Assembly (NCBI RefSeq): GCF_014636175.1
Contig: NZ_BMDW01000001.1
Location: forward strand, 124,001-188,000
Direction: 5' to 3'
From: Sphingomonas psychrolutea
GTDB taxonomy: Bacteria; Pseudomonadota; Alphaproteobacteria; Sphingomonadales; Sphingomonadaceae
Length of the DNA stretch: 64,000 nucleotides
A program made the position numbers and the translations under genes. A model generated the notes under the pieces. It was not told the origin of the DNA and did not search any database. It saw nothing but the letters and a program-made list of their open reading frames with translations. How positions within the stretch are numbered: position 1 is the stretch's first letter; the number at the start of each line of letters is the position of its first letter. Positions 8,332-17,180 of this stretch are shown here, in pieces.

Positions 8332-9651
8332 ATGAAACCCGCGCCCAAAACCTATGCCGTCAAATCCTTCGGCTGCCAGATGAACGTCTATGACGGCGAT
8401 CGCATGGCCGAGCTGATGGCCGCGCAAGGCCTGACGCAGGCCGCCCCCGGCGACGCCGATCTCGTCGTGCTCAACACCTGCCATATCCGCGACCGCGCGA
8501 CCGCGAAGGTCTATTCGGACATCGGCCGCCTCCGCAAAGATGCCGCCAAACAAGGGCGCAGCCCGATGATCGCCATCGCCGGATGTGTCGCGCAGGCCGA
8601 GGGTGCCGAGATCGTGCGCCGCGCGAAGGTCGATGTCGTGGTCGGCCCGCAAGCCTATCACAATTTGCCCGAGCTCGTCGCCAAGGCCACGCGCGGCGAG
8701 GCAGCGCTCGATACCGATATGCCGGTCGACATGAAGTTCGGCCACCTCCCCGCGCGCCGCCGCGTGCCGCCGAGCGCCTTCCTGACGGTGCAGGAAGGCT
8801 GCGACAAATTCTGTACCTATTGCGTCGTGCCGTATACGCGCGGCGCCGAAGTCTCGCGCGGTTGGGGGCAGATCGTCGACGAAGCGCGCGCGCTGGTCGC
8901 GGCAGGCGCGCGCGAGATCACGCTGCTCGGGCAGAATGTGAATGCGTGGGAAGACAAAGGCAAAGGCCTGCACGACCTGATCGCCGAGCTTGACGGACTC
9001 GATGGCCTTGCGCGCATCCGCTACACCACCAGCCACCCCAACGACATGGCGCAGGGGTTGATCGACGCGCATGCCCGCGTCGAAAAACTGATGCCGTTCC
9101 TGCATTTGCCGGTACAATCGGGCAGCGACCGCATCCTGAAAGCCATGAACCGCAGCCATTCGCGCGACAGCTATCTCCGCATCCTCGACCGCGTCCGCGT
9201 CGCCCGCCCCGACATCGCGCTGTCGGGCGATTTCATCGTCGGCTTTCCCGGCGAGACCGAGGCCGACTTCGCCGAAACGCTCAGCCTCGTCGATGCGGTC
9301 GGCTATGCGCAGGCCTATAGTTTCAAATATAGCCCGCGCCCCGGAACCCCCGCCGCGACGATGGGCGAGCAAGTGCCCGAAGATGTAATGGACGACCGCC
9401 TCCAGCGGCTGCAAGCCGCGCTCAACCGCGATCAGGCGGCGTTCAACGCCGCGAGCGTGGGGCGCACCTGCCAGGTCCTGCTCGAACGTAAGGGCAAGCT
9501 GCCGGGGCAGTTGATCGGCAAGAGCCCGTGGCTGCAATCGGTCCATCTGGTGAGCGATGCGGCGATCGGCGATCTGGTCGACGTGACGCTGGCCGAAGCG
9601 GGCGCGAATTCGATGCTGGGGGTGTTGACAGCACATTCCTCCCCTCCCTGA
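8332..9651 (+). CDS. miaB: tRNA (N6-isopentenyl adenosine(37)-C2)-methylthiotransferase MiaB
   Basis: Three expected domains: an N-terminal UPF0004 domain (KSFGCQMNVYDGDRM, with further Cys in LNTCHIR and GCVAQAEG that bind the second 4Fe-4S cluster), a radical-SAM domain with GCDKFCTYCVVPYTRG (CxxxCxxC), and a C-terminal TRAM domain. The 439-residue length is normal. MiaB adds methylthio to i6A37 of tRNAs. The last five residues (HSSPP) and the stop are encoded by a downstream GC-rich palindromic repeat. Confidence 0.95.
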   Translation: MKPAPKTYAVKSFGCQMNVYDGDRMAELMAAQGLTQAAPGDADLVVLNTCHIRDRATAKVYSDIGRLRKDAAKQGRSPMIAIAGCVAQAEGAEIVRRAKVDVVVGPQAYHNLPELVAKATRGEAALDTDMPVDMKFGHLPARRRVPPSAFLTVQEGCDKFCTYCVVPYTRGAEVSRGWGQIVDEARALVAAGAREITLLGQNVNAWEDKGKGLHDLIAELDGLDGLARIRYTTSHPNDMAQGLIDAHARVEKLMPFLHLPVQSGSDRILKAMNRSHSRDSYLRILDRVRVARPDIALSGDFIVGFPGETEADFAETLSLVDAVGYAQAYSFKYSPRPGTPAATMGEQVPEDVMDDRLQRLQAALNRDQAAFNAASVGRTCQVLLERKGKLPGQLIGKSPWLQSVHLVSDAAIGDLVDVTLAEAGANSMLGVLTAHSSPP

Positions 9652-9748
9652 AAGGGAAGGGATCGAGGGGTGGGTTGGCTCGTTGTCGAACGTCATTCTC
9701 GCCCCATACCTACCCACCCCCTACCCCCTCCCTTCCAGGGAGGGGAGG
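9636..9748. repeat. REP-like palindromic repeat pair after miaB
   Basis: A C-rich/G-rich palindrome (CCCCTCCCTGAAAGGGAAGGG) at the 3' end of miaB is followed about 70 bp later by an inverted, slightly diverged copy (CCCTCCCTTCCAGGGAGGGG). The first arm supplies the miaB stop codon. Confidence 0.6.
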
Positions 9749-9793
9749 CATAGAAAACCTCGACACCCTCCACAAAAAGCGCAAAACCGCCGT

Positions 9794-9940
9794 ATGCCCA
9801 AACCTGCCCCGACCGATCTCGTGCCGCCACAATGGAAGCGTAATCCGGTCGGCTTGTGGGTCTATATCGCGGCAGGCGTGGGCATGATCCTGTGGTCAGG
9901 CGGTCGCATCGTGCTTGAGCGGATCGGGTTGCGGCGCTGA
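9794..9940 (+). CDS. Small single-pass membrane protein, unknown function
   Basis: 48 residues: a short basic, proline-containing N-terminus (MPKPAPTDLVPPQWKRNPVG), one predicted transmembrane helix (LWVYIAAGVGMILWSGGRIVL) and a basic tail. I do not recognise the family. The ATG at 9794 excludes an upstream in-frame extension that reads through repeat sequence. It lies between miaB and phoH on the same strand. Confidence 0.6.
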   Translation: MPKPAPTDLVPPQWKRNPVGLWVYIAAGVGMILWSGGRIVLERIGLRR

Positions 9941-10109
9941 CCCGGCTGTCGGACCAAACGACGCCGACACCGCACTTTTCGCTATTCTATCGCCGGTCGC
10001 TCTGCCAAACTCGTCGGCGGATGCAGTCCCTCAAATCTCGCCGCGCTCAGCGCCGCCGCTTCATCCTCCCGCACTCGCCGTCACGCCCTCTTTCCCCCGA
10101 AGGAACCGC

Positions 10110-11114
10110 ATGAGCCGCAAGCCCGTCCCCGCACAATCCGGCGATCGCAGCCGGACTGAATTGGTGTTCGACCGCCCGCAATTGATGGCGCAGCTGTTCG
10201 GCGAATTCGACAAAAATCTGCTCGCTCTGGAAAGCCGACTCGGCGTCTATATCACCGCGCGCGGCAACAAAGTCGGGCTGGAAGGCACTGCCGAATCGGT
10301 CGCACAGGCGCGCGACGTGCTGCACGGCCTCTACAACCGGATCGTACGCGGCGAAGTGGTTGATACCGGGCTGATCGAAGCGGTGATCGCAATGTCGGCC
10401 GAACCGACGCTGGCCGGGATCATCCAGGCCGATGCCGGCGGCGGCGGCGCGCCGCAAATCATGATCCGCACGCGGAAAAAGACGATCGTCCCGCGCACGA
10501 TGGCCCAAGCGCATTATATGCGCGAGCTGCTCAACAACGACATCATCTTCGCGCTGGGGCCAGCAGGCACCGGCAAGACCTATATCGCGGTCGCACAAGC
10601 CGTGGCGCAGCTGATCACCGGCAGCATCCAGCGGCTGATCCTGTCGCGCCCTGCGGTGGAAGCGGGCGAGAAGCTCGGCTTCCTGCCCGGCGACATGAAG
10701 GAAAAGGTCGATCCGTATTTGCGGCCGCTCTACGACGCGCTCAACGATTGCCTGCCGGCCGAACAAGTCGAACGCCGGATCGCATCGGGCGAAATCGAAA
10801 TCGCGCCGATCGCCTTCATGCGCGGCCGCACGCTCGCCGACGCCTTCATCATCCTCGATGAGGCACAGAACACGACGCCCGGACAAATGAAGATGTTCCT
10901 GACGCGCTTCGGCGAGAATAGCCGCATGGTGGTGTGCGGCGATCCCAAGCAGACCGATCTCCCCGGGGGCATGAATGCGTCCGGGTTGAACGACGCCGTC
11001 GGGCGGCTCGAGGGCGTCGACGGCCTGTCGATTTGCCGCTTCGGCTCGGGCGACGTGGTGCGTCATCCGATTGTCGGGCGGATCGTCGAGGCGTATGAGG
11101 GGAAGGATGCTTGA
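10110..11114 (+). CDS. PhoH family ATPase
   Basis: 334 residues. An N-terminal KH-like segment (LESRLGVYITARGNKVGLEG) is followed by the PhoH P-loop ATPase with Walker A GPAGTGKTY near residue 150, the RPAVEAGEKLGFLPGDMKEKVDPYLRPLYD signature, Walker B FIILDEAQNTT and GDPKQTDLP. PhoH proteins are RNA-linked ATPases or helicases often found next to ybeY, as here. The ATG at 10110 follows AAGGA; the frame is open further upstream without coding character. Confidence 0.93.
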   Translation: MSRKPVPAQSGDRSRTELVFDRPQLMAQLFGEFDKNLLALESRLGVYITARGNKVGLEGTAESVAQARDVLHGLYNRIVRGEVVDTGLIEAVIAMSAEPTLAGIIQADAGGGGAPQIMIRTRKKTIVPRTMAQAHYMRELLNNDIIFALGPAGTGKTYIAVAQAVAQLITGSIQRLILSRPAVEAGEKLGFLPGDMKEKVDPYLRPLYDALNDCLPAEQVERRIASGEIEIAPIAFMRGRTLADAFIILDEAQNTTPGQMKMFLTRFGENSRMVVCGDPKQTDLPGGMNASGLNDAVGRLEGVDGLSICRFGSGDVVRHPIVGRIVEAYEGKDA

Positions 11115-11119
11115 ACAAA

Positions 11120-11150
11120 AGGATATCCTCGACTAAATTCAGGATATCCT
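11120..11150. promoter_or_regulatory. Paired palindromic operator of vapBC
   Basis: The perfect palindrome AGGATATCCT occurs at 11120-11129 and again at 11141-11150, 21 bp centre to centre (two helical turns), just upstream of the vapB ATG. The second copy abuts the GGAGG ribosome site. The arrangement fits autoregulation by a dimer-of-dimers VapBC complex. Confidence 0.6.
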
Positions 11151-11162
11151 GGAGGCCACGCG

Positions 11163-11420
11163 ATGGCATCGCTTTATATCAAGGACAATGAGACGGCAGC
11201 CCTTGTCGAGCGCCTGGCAAAGCGTTCGGGAATGACCAAGACTGCGCTTGTTCGCGAACTTGCTGCAGCGCGCGAGGCTGAGTTGGATCGAACCGACCCG
11301 AGACAAGACGTTCGGGACAAGCTCGATGCGCTCTGGCGAGAATATCCCTTTCCGCGCTCGACAGGCACCAAGGTCGATAAGGCATTTTTCGACAAGATGT
11401 GGGGCGAGGACGACGATTGA
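11163..11420 (+). CDS. vapB: VapB family antitoxin
   Basis: 85 residues. The N-terminal ribbon-helix-helix-type DNA-binding part (MASLYIKDNETAALVERLAKRSGMTKTALVRELAAAREAEL) is typical of the Psk/VapB subfamily. The C-terminal arm (YPFPRSTGTKVDKAFFDKMWGEDDD) would wrap the PIN toxin. The ribosome site GGAGG is 6 bp before the ATG and lies next to the operator pair. The antitoxin frame is intact although its toxin gene is broken. Confidence 0.85.
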   Translation: MASLYIKDNETAALVERLAKRSGMTKTALVRELAAAREAELDRTDPRQDVRDKLDALWREYPFPRSTGTKVDKAFFDKMWGEDDD

Positions 11421-11815
11421 GCCTGTTCGTTGATGCATCCGCGCTCGTCGCGATCGTCTTGAACGAACCGGAGCGTGAGCATTTTCGCGATTCCATCATC
11501 GCGGTTCAAGATCCATTGTAGTCGGCAATGTCGTGTTGGGAAACGGTGAACGCCGTTCGCAAGGCGGAAGGCATAACCATCGAAATTGCCCGGCACGTGG
11601 TGGAGCGCTCCGCCGAAGCGCTCGGACTGAGGCTGGTTGCGATAGGGGCGCTCGAATTGACATCGGCGCTCGACGCGCATCAGCGCTATGGTCGGGATAG
11701 CGGCCACCCGGCAAAGCTAAATTTTGGCGATTGCTTCGCCTACGCTTGCGCCAAGACCAATGGCGCGCGGCTGCTCTATAAGGGCAACGATTTTTCCAGA
11801 ACGGACCTAGCATGA
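11417..11815 (+). pseudogene. vapC: VapC PIN-domain toxin, interrupted by an in-frame amber codon
   Basis: Starting at a TTG that overlaps the vapB stop, the frame reads FVDASALVAIVLNEPE (first PIN aspartate), then hits TAG at 11519-11521 as codon 35. It continues in the same frame with SCWETVNAVRKAE (PIN Glu) and HPAKLNFGDCFAYACAKTNGARLLYKGNDF (PIN Asp residues) to 11815. All PIN signature blocks survive, so a single base change probably killed an otherwise intact ribonuclease toxin. Re-initiation at ATG 11528 would lack the first catalytic Asp. The stop overlaps the ybeY start. Confidence 0.8.
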
Positions 11816-12321
11816 TCCTCGTAGAACTCAGCCATGAAGACATATGGCCCGACCACGACTGGGATACCCTCGCCACCCGCGCCGCCACCGCCGCGCTGAC
11901 GCGAACGCCACATGCCGAGCTTGCCACCGGCCCGGCCACGGTCGAGATCTCGATCCGGCTGGCCGACGATGCCGAGGTGCAGACGCTCAACGCGCAATAC
12001 CGGCAGAAGGACAAGCCTACCAACGTCCTCTCCTTCCCGATGGTGCAGGCCGATCTGCTCGACGCAATCGACCAGAATAGCGACGATGGCGAAGTGCTGC
12101 TCGGCGATATCGTGCTCGCGTTCGAGACGTGCGCGCGCGAGGCGGCGGAGAAAGGCATCACACTGCACGATCATGCCACGCATTTGATCGTGCATGGCAC
12201 GCTACATTTGCTAGGGTATGATCATATGGTTGGCATGGAAGCCGAGGCGATGGAGGCGATTGAGATCGACGCCCTGGCAGCACTCGGTCTGGCCGATCCG
12301 TATTTGCTCGAAGAGGATTGA
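11812..12321 (+). CDS. ybeY: rRNA maturation endoribonuclease YbeY
   Basis: 169 residues with the zinc-binding signature HLIVHGTLHLLGYDH (HGxLHLxGYDH) in the C-terminal third and the family block ETCAREAAEKGITLHDHATH just before it; NVLSFPM is also typical. YbeY acts in 16S 3'-end maturation and ribosome quality control. Its ATG lies inside the last codons of the vapC remnant (ATGA overlap), so an acquired TA module has become translationally coupled to a conserved ribosome gene. Confidence 0.95.
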   Translation: MILVELSHEDIWPDHDWDTLATRAATAALTRTPHAELATGPATVEISIRLADDAEVQTLNAQYRQKDKPTNVLSFPMVQADLLDAIDQNSDDGEVLLGDIVLAFETCAREAAEKGITLHDHATHLIVHGTLHLLGYDHMVGMEAEAMEAIEIDALAALGLADPYLLEED

Positions 12322-12330
12322 AAACCCCCA

Positions 12331-13254
12331 ATGTCTGACGGACATAGTACCACCGGCACCCCGAGCCATCTCGGCGGTGCCGTGCACAGTGAGACCAGCA
12401 TCTGGCGCAGTTTCCGCAGCTGGATTTCGGGCGGCGCGCAGGACGATTCGCTCCGCGCCACGCTCGAGGAAGCGATCGACGCGCATGAGGACGATCCGGC
12501 GCCCGACAATAAGGGCGATCTCTCCCCGCTGGAGCGTACGATGGTGCGCAATCTGCTCCATTTCGGCGAGCGCGACGCGGGCGATGTCGGCGTGCCGCGC
12601 GCCGATATCGTCGCAGTCGAGGAACGCACCAGCTTTGCCGATCTGGTAAAGATCTTTGCCGAGGCGACGCACAGCCGGCTGCCGGTCTATCGCGGCGAGC
12701 TCGATACGATCATCGGCATGATTCACTTGCGTGATGTGTTCAAGATTATCGCGACCGACGCGCCTTACCCGGACGATTGGTCGAGCCTCATCCGCGAGCC
12801 GCTCTACGTCCCAATGTCGCGCGGGGCGCTCGATCTGCTCGCCGACATGCGCACCAAACGCGTCCATCTCGCGATCGTGCTCGACGAATATTTCGGGACC
12901 GAGGGCCTCGTCACGATCGAGGATCTGATCGAGGAAATCGTTGGCGACATCGAGGACGAGCATGACGCCGCCACCACCGCCTTGCTCAATCCGCTCGACG
13001 GCGGTGCGTGGGCGGCGGATGCGCGCGCCGAGCTTGAGGATGTCGGCGAGATCATCGATCCGCGGCTCGCCGAAGTCGATGGCGATATCGATACGATCGG
13101 CGGGCTTGCCGCTGTGCTCGCCGGCCATGTTCCGCAAGTGGGCGAGTGCATCGTGCATGATAGTGGCTGGACGCTCGAAGTGGTCGCCGCCAATACGCGC
13201 CGCGTGCTAAGTCTGCGGCTGCATCCCCCCAAGCCCGAGCCCGAAGGCGACTGA
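12331..13254 (+). CDS. CBS-domain hemolysin/CorC family protein
   Basis: 307 residues. Two CBS repeats span roughly residues 80-210 (VPRADIVAVEERTSFADLVKIFAEATHSRLPVYRGELDTIIGMIHLRDVF ... VPMSRGALDLLADMRTKRVHLAIVLDEYFGTEGLVTIEDLIEEIVGDIEDEHD), followed by the CorC_HlyC FAD-like domain. There is no membrane DUF21 domain, as in E. coli CorC, which is linked to Mg/Co resistance. It lies 9 bp after ybeY, continuing the phoH-ybeY-corC unit that usually ends in lnt; here about 2.4 kb of other genes separates corC from lnt. Confidence 0.92.
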   Translation: MSDGHSTTGTPSHLGGAVHSETSIWRSFRSWISGGAQDDSLRATLEEAIDAHEDDPAPDNKGDLSPLERTMVRNLLHFGERDAGDVGVPRADIVAVEERTSFADLVKIFAEATHSRLPVYRGELDTIIGMIHLRDVFKIIATDAPYPDDWSSLIREPLYVPMSRGALDLLADMRTKRVHLAIVLDEYFGTEGLVTIEDLIEEIVGDIEDEHDAATTALLNPLDGGAWAADARAELEDVGEIIDPRLAEVDGDIDTIGGLAAVLAGHVPQVGECIVHDSGWTLEVVAANTRRVLSLRLHPPKPEPEGD

Positions 13255-13259
13255 TCCCC

Positions 13260-14585
13260 ATGCGCAAACATATTCTGATCATCCTGGCGATCGCGATCGT
13301 CGCGGGGGGTGCCGCTTTGTGGTGGGCGTTCCAGCCCGATCCGGCGCGACTGCCGATCGCGGCGGTGCAAGGCGAGCGCCCCAAAATCACCCCGCCCCGC
13401 GCGCAGACGATCCCGACGATCGCGGTTGCCGATGCGGTTGGCTGGAAGGACGGCGCAACCCCGGTTGCTGCGGCGGGGCTGCAGGTCGCGGCCTTTGCGA
13501 GCGGGCTCAACCATCCGCGCTGGCTCTACCGCTTGCCCAATGGCGACATTCTGGTCGCCGAAACCAATTCGCCGCCGCGCGCGACCAAGGGCATTGCCGA
13601 TGTCGTGATGGGCTATCTGATGACGAAGGGCGGCGCGGCAGTCGCCTCGCCCAACCGCATCACACTGCTGCGCGACACAAACGGGGATGGCGTGGCCGAG
13701 GCAAAGACGGTGTTGATCGGCGGGCTCAATTCGCCGACCGGCATGGCGCTGATGGGCGGCTATCTCTACATTGCCGACACCGATGCGCTGCTGCGCGTAC
13801 CGTTCACCGTCGGCCAGACCAAGATCGATGCCAAACCCGAAAAGGTCATCGCGCTGAGCGGTGGCGGCAATCACTGGGCGCGCACACTGCTCGCCGATCC
13901 CGAGGGGAAATATCTCTATGTCGGAGTCGGCTCGTCGACCAACATCGCCGATAACGGCATCGCGGCCGAGAAAAATCGCGCCGCGATCCTGCAAGTCGAT
14001 CCGCAAGCCAAGACCTTCCGCGTGTACGGCGCGGGGCTGCGTAACCCGCAGGGGATGGCGTTCGAGCCAAAATCGGGCGCGCTGTGGGTCGCGGTCAACG
14101 AACGCGACATGCTCGGGTCGGACATCGTTCCCGATTACATCACGCGCGTTGGGATCGGCGACAATTTCGGCTGGCCCTGGTATTATTGGGGTGGGCATCA
14201 GGATTTCCGCGTGCAGCCGGAAAACCCTGCCTTGCAGGAATATTCGAAGCGGCCCGACTTCGCGATGGGCCCGCACGTCGCGGCGCTCGGCCTGGCCTTT
14301 GCGACCGATGCGAAGCTCGGTCCGAAATATACCAACGGCGCGTTCGTCGGCGAGCATGGATCGTGGAACCGCGTGCCGGTCTCGGGCTATAAGGTCGCGT
14401 ACGTGCCGTTCGGCGATCGCGGCTTTCCGATCAAGGGGACCAAGCCGGTCGATGTGCTGACCGGTTTCCTCAACGCGAAGGGCGAAGCGCAAGGCCGCCC
14501 GGTCGGCGTCATCACCGATGCGACCGGCGCGCTGCTGGTGGCGGACGATGTCGGCAATACGATCTGGCGGGTTCGCGCGAAGTAG
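13260..14585 (+). CDS. Membrane-anchored PQQ-dependent sugar dehydrogenase (sorbosone dehydrogenase family)
   Basis: 441 residues. An N-terminal signal anchor (ILIILAIAIVAGGAALWWAF) is followed by a six-bladed beta-propeller of the GDH-B/sorbosone dehydrogenase type: GLNHPRWLYRLPNGDILVAETNSPP, a Ca-type loop DTNGDGVAE, GLRNPQGMAFEP, DNFGWPWYYWGGHQD, and GEHGSWNR near the C-terminus. Such proteins oxidise sugars in the periplasm using PQQ; the substrate is unknown and PQQ biosynthesis genes are not in view. It starts 5 bp after the corC-like gene and probably shares its transcript. Confidence 0.85.
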   Translation: MRKHILIILAIAIVAGGAALWWAFQPDPARLPIAAVQGERPKITPPRAQTIPTIAVADAVGWKDGATPVAAAGLQVAAFASGLNHPRWLYRLPNGDILVAETNSPPRATKGIADVVMGYLMTKGGAAVASPNRITLLRDTNGDGVAEAKTVLIGGLNSPTGMALMGGYLYIADTDALLRVPFTVGQTKIDAKPEKVIALSGGGNHWARTLLADPEGKYLYVGVGSSTNIADNGIAAEKNRAAILQVDPQAKTFRVYGAGLRNPQGMAFEPKSGALWVAVNERDMLGSDIVPDYITRVGIGDNFGWPWYYWGGHQDFRVQPENPALQEYSKRPDFAMGPHVAALGLAFATDAKLGPKYTNGAFVGEHGSWNRVPVSGYKVAYVPFGDRGFPIKGTKPVDVLTGFLNAKGEAQGRPVGVITDATGALLVADDVGNTIWRVRAK

Positions 14586-14595
14586 GGCGGAACTC

Positions 14596-14702
14596 TCACC
14601 CCTCCCCTTCAGGGGAGGGGCTGGGGGTGGGGCCTCTCCGCGGATCCGAGCTTGCGTCTGGGGCCCGGCCCCACCCCAACCCCTCCCCTGAAGGGGAGGG
14701 GC
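14596..14702. repeat. REP-like inverted repeat pair
   Basis: CTCCCCTTCAGGGGAGGGG followed by GGGGGTGGGGC is mirrored about 60 bp later by GGCCCCACCCC and CCCTCCCCTGAAGGGGAGG. The block fills the space between two convergent genes and may act as a bidirectional transcription or decay barrier. Confidence 0.65.
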
Positions 14703-14709
14703 TCGCGCT

Positions 14710-15012
14710 CTACTCCAGCATCTTGGGCGCTTCCTTGGCCAGCTTCGCGCGAATTTTGTCGGCGAACAGCGCCAGGAACGGCGGCAAGTCGATCTCGGCG
14801 CGGACCTTAGCCTCACCAACGCTCAACCGGCTCGCCACGCGCTGACCCAGCGCGGCGACGGTGAAATGCAGCGTGTCACCCTCCCAGCGATGATCGACCG
14901 CCGCCCCACCGGGGAACATGCCGGCGAGCTTGTCGATGCCACCAGCCACCCGCGCCTTGCACGCGGCGAGACCGAGCTTGTGCGGAATTTCCAACGTAAT
15001 CGGTTCGCTCAT
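14710..15012 (-). CDS. Polyhydroxyalkanoic acid system family protein
   Basis: 100 residues: SEPITLEIPHKLGLAACKARVAGGIDKLAG ... HRWEGDTLHFTVAALGQRVASRLSVGEAKVRAEIDLPPFLALFADKIRAKLAKEAPKML. This fits the small family annotated as PHA granule-associated, found across sphingomonads; the biochemical role is unknown and no PHA synthase is nearby. The ATG at 15012 follows the VOC gene's stop by 10 bp on the same strand. Confidence 0.75.
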   Translation of the reverse strand: MSEPITLEIPHKLGLAACKARVAGGIDKLAGMFPGGAAVDHRWEGDTLHFTVAALGQRVASRLSVGEAKVRAEIDLPPFLALFADKIRAKLAKEAPKMLE

Positions 15013-15022
15013 CCGGGCTTCC

Positions 15023-15439
15023 TTATTGCGCGAACAACATCGCATCATCGGCAAACGCCTTGAACTCAAGCGCGTTGCCGGAGGGATCATAAAAGAACAT
15101 CGTGGCTTGCTCGCCCGGCTGGCCAACGAAGCGGATGTGCGGTGCGATCCCGAAGCGCGTCCCCGCAGCGGTGAGCCGATCGGCGAGCGCCTGCCAATCG
15201 GCCATCGTCAGCACCACGCCGAAATGCGGCACGGGAACGTCATGGCCATCGACCGGGTTGGAGACGGCGACAGCACGCGCCGCCGGATCGAGATGCGCGA
15301 CGATTTGATGGCCGTAAAGGTCGAAATCGATCCACGCATCCGAGCTGCGCCCCTCGGAGCAGCCGAGCACCCCGCCGTAAAACGCGCGCGCGGCGGCGAG
15401 ATCGTGGACGGGGAAAGCGAGGTGGAAGGGGCGAGTCAT
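15023..15439 (-). CDS. VOC family protein (glyoxalase/dioxygenase superfamily)
   Basis: 138 residues with two beta-alpha-beta-beta-beta modules: [23 protein letters not shown] at the N-terminus and [15 protein letters not shown] ... [17 protein letters not shown] at the C-terminus. The metal ligands H (FHLAFPV), H (PHFGV) and E (NALEFKAF) are present, so it is probably active. The substrate is unknown. The ATG at 15439 was chosen; the longer frame upstream reads REP sequence. It probably forms a two-gene unit with the PHA-family gene. Confidence 0.85.
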   Translation of the reverse strand: MTRPFHLAFPVHDLAAARAFYGGVLGCSEGRSSDAWIDFDLYGHQIVAHLDPAARAVAVSNPVDGHDVPVPHFGVVLTMADWQALADRLTAAGTRFGIAPHIRFVGQPGEQATMFFYDPSGNALEFKAFADDAMLFAQ

Positions 15440-15486
15440 GGGTCTTGGATAGCGCCGTCCCATTTCTGCGTCACCCTTCAAGAGAG

Positions 15487-15595
15487 TTCCTTCCCCGGCG
15501 AAGGCCGGGGCCCAGCCGAAATGGCTGAGGTGACGAGGGGAAGCGGCCTCCAATACGCGATGCGCTACTGGGCCCCGGCCTTCGCCGGGGAAGGG
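15487..15595. repeat. REP-like inverted repeat pair upstream of lnt
   Basis: A palindrome CCCCGGCGAAGGCCGGGG with a CCCAG tail is mirrored about 60 bp later as CTGGGCCCCGGCC and TTCGCCGGGGAAGG. The same unit occurs as a pair at 47311-47420 and as a single arm near 61153-61190. Confidence 0.7.
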
Positions 15596-15636
15596 GAATG
15601 GTTGCCGATAAGAGCAAATACAGCAATAGCCCCCCC

Positions 15637-17175
15637 ATGTTCACCCGCCCCGCCCTCCTTTCGCTCCTGCTCGGCGGGATCGCCGCGACGGGGTTCGCGC
15701 CGCTCGGCTGGTGGCCGGTCACCCTCGCCTGTTTCGCCGCGTGGATGTGGCTGGTCCACGCCACGCCGAGCCTTAAGGCGGTGCTGTGGCGCGGGTGGCT
15801 GTTCGGGCTCGCGCATTTCACGGTTGGCAATTACTGGATCGCCAAGGCCTTCACCTTTCAGGACGCGATGCCGCAGGCGCTCGGGATCGTCGCGCCGGTG
15901 TTGCTGTCGGTGTATCTGGCGATCTTCCCGATGGCAGCCGGCGCGGTCGCGTGGCGCTTCCGGCGCGAGCGGCCCGATGCGGCGTTCGTGCTGATCTTCG
16001 CGGTGGCATGGATCGCCACCGAATATCTGCGCGGGACGATGCTGACGGGCTATCCTTGGAACCCGTTGTCGGAGATTTGGCTGCCGCTGATCGGCGTTGC
16101 TCGCAGCGCGCAGTGGATCGGGACCTATGCGCTGTCGGGCATGACCATAGCGATTGCGGGCGCGTCGATCATCGCCATGGAAGGTCAGTGGCGATTCCCC
16201 GTTGCGATGGGCGTTATGCTTGTTACAACGGTAATCTCCGCGGTTGACTGGTCCGCGTCGGTGACTTCGGTCGACATTACGAACGCCCCCCGCATCCGCG
16301 TCGTGCAACCCAATCTCGACCAGGAACAGCGCCCACGCGACGATTATGCCGAGGCCAATTTCGCCGCGCTCGCCAAGCTCAGCGGCACCCCCGGCGCTGC
16401 CCCGCGGCTAATCGTCTGGCCCGAAGGCGCGCTCCGTTTCCTCCCCGAAGACGGCTATCCAGCGCAATATTACTGGAAAGGCACCCCCGCCGTCACCCGC
16501 GCGCGCATCGCCGCGTTGCTCGGGCCGAACGATTTGGTGATGACCGGCGGCAACGCGCTGAAATTCGATGCGACGGGCAATGTCACCGCCGCCACCAATT
16601 CGATCTTCGTGTTCGACGCGAAGGGCGTGATCCGTGGCCGCTACGACAAGGCACACCTGGTGCCGTGGGGCGAATATCTGCCCGCGCGGCCGCTAATGTC
16701 GGCGATCGGCCTGTCGCGGCTGGTGCCCGGCGAGTTCGATTTCGCGGCCGGCAACGGCCCCGCGTCGCTATCGCTCCCGCCGTTCGGCGCGGTAGGGTTC
16801 CAAATCTGCTACGAAATCATCTTTTCCGGCGCAGTAGTCGACCGCGCGCATCGCCCGGCCTTTATCTTCCACCCGTCGAACGACAGCTGGTACGGCCCGT
16901 GGGGCCTTGCCGAGCATCTCGCGCAAGCGCGGATGCGCGCGATCGAGGAGGGCTTGCCCGTGATCCGCGCAACGCCGACCGGCATTTCCGCGATCATCGA
17001 CGCACAGGGCCGCGTGCTCGCACAGGTCCCGGCGGAGACGGCGGGCGCGATCGAACTCCCCATCCCGCCCGCCGCACCCCCGACGCTGTTCGCGCGGTTC
17101 GGCAATTTGATGGCATTGCTCGTTGCCGCAATCCTCGGGTTTTCCGCGATTGCATTGCGCCGTTTCGCGCGATAG
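15637..17175 (+). CDS. lnt: Apolipoprotein N-acyltransferase
   Basis: 512 residues. An N-terminal multi-pass membrane part (about eight hydrophobic segments to residue ~210) is followed by a periplasmic nitrilase domain with the catalytic triad in order: Glu in VWPEGALRF, Lys in [14 protein letters not shown] and Cys in QICYEIIF, then [41 protein letters not shown] last membrane helix closes the chain. Lnt N-acylates lipoproteins in their final maturation step. The ATG at 15637 was chosen over an upstream start that would begin inside a palindromic repeat. Confidence 0.94.
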   Translation: MFTRPALLSLLLGGIAATGFAPLGWWPVTLACFAAWMWLVHATPSLKAVLWRGWLFGLAHFTVGNYWIAKAFTFQDAMPQALGIVAPVLLSVYLAIFPMAAGAVAWRFRRERPDAAFVLIFAVAWIATEYLRGTMLTGYPWNPLSEIWLPLIGVARSAQWIGTYALSGMTIAIAGASIIAMEGQWRFPVAMGVMLVTTVISAVDWSASVTSVDITNAPRIRVVQPNLDQEQRPRDDYAEANFAALAKLSGTPGAAPRLIVWPEGALRFLPEDGYPAQYYWKGTPAVTRARIAALLGPNDLVMTGGNALKFDATGNVTAATNSIFVFDAKGVIRGRYDKAHLVPWGEYLPARPLMSAIGLSRLVPGEFDFAAGNGPASLSLPPFGAVGFQICYEIIFSGAVVDRAHRPAFIFHPSNDSWYGPWGLAEHLAQARMRAIEEGLPVIRATPTGISAIIDAQGRVLAQVPAETAGAIELPIPPAAPPTLFARFGNLMALLVAAILGFSAIALRRFAR

Positions 17176-17180
17176 GGGCG

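Noticed and set aside
10047..11066. Long minus-strand ORF opposite phoH, and similar long shadows opposite miaB, metK, trmB, dxs, nrdA and uvrB
   Set aside because: They mirror strong genes, have arginine/alanine-rich unlikely composition and no family motifs; they arise from high-GC codon bias.
15598..15636. Upstream start for lnt
   Set aside because: It would begin next to the REP palindrome and add [13 protein letters not shown] before the normal membrane start.
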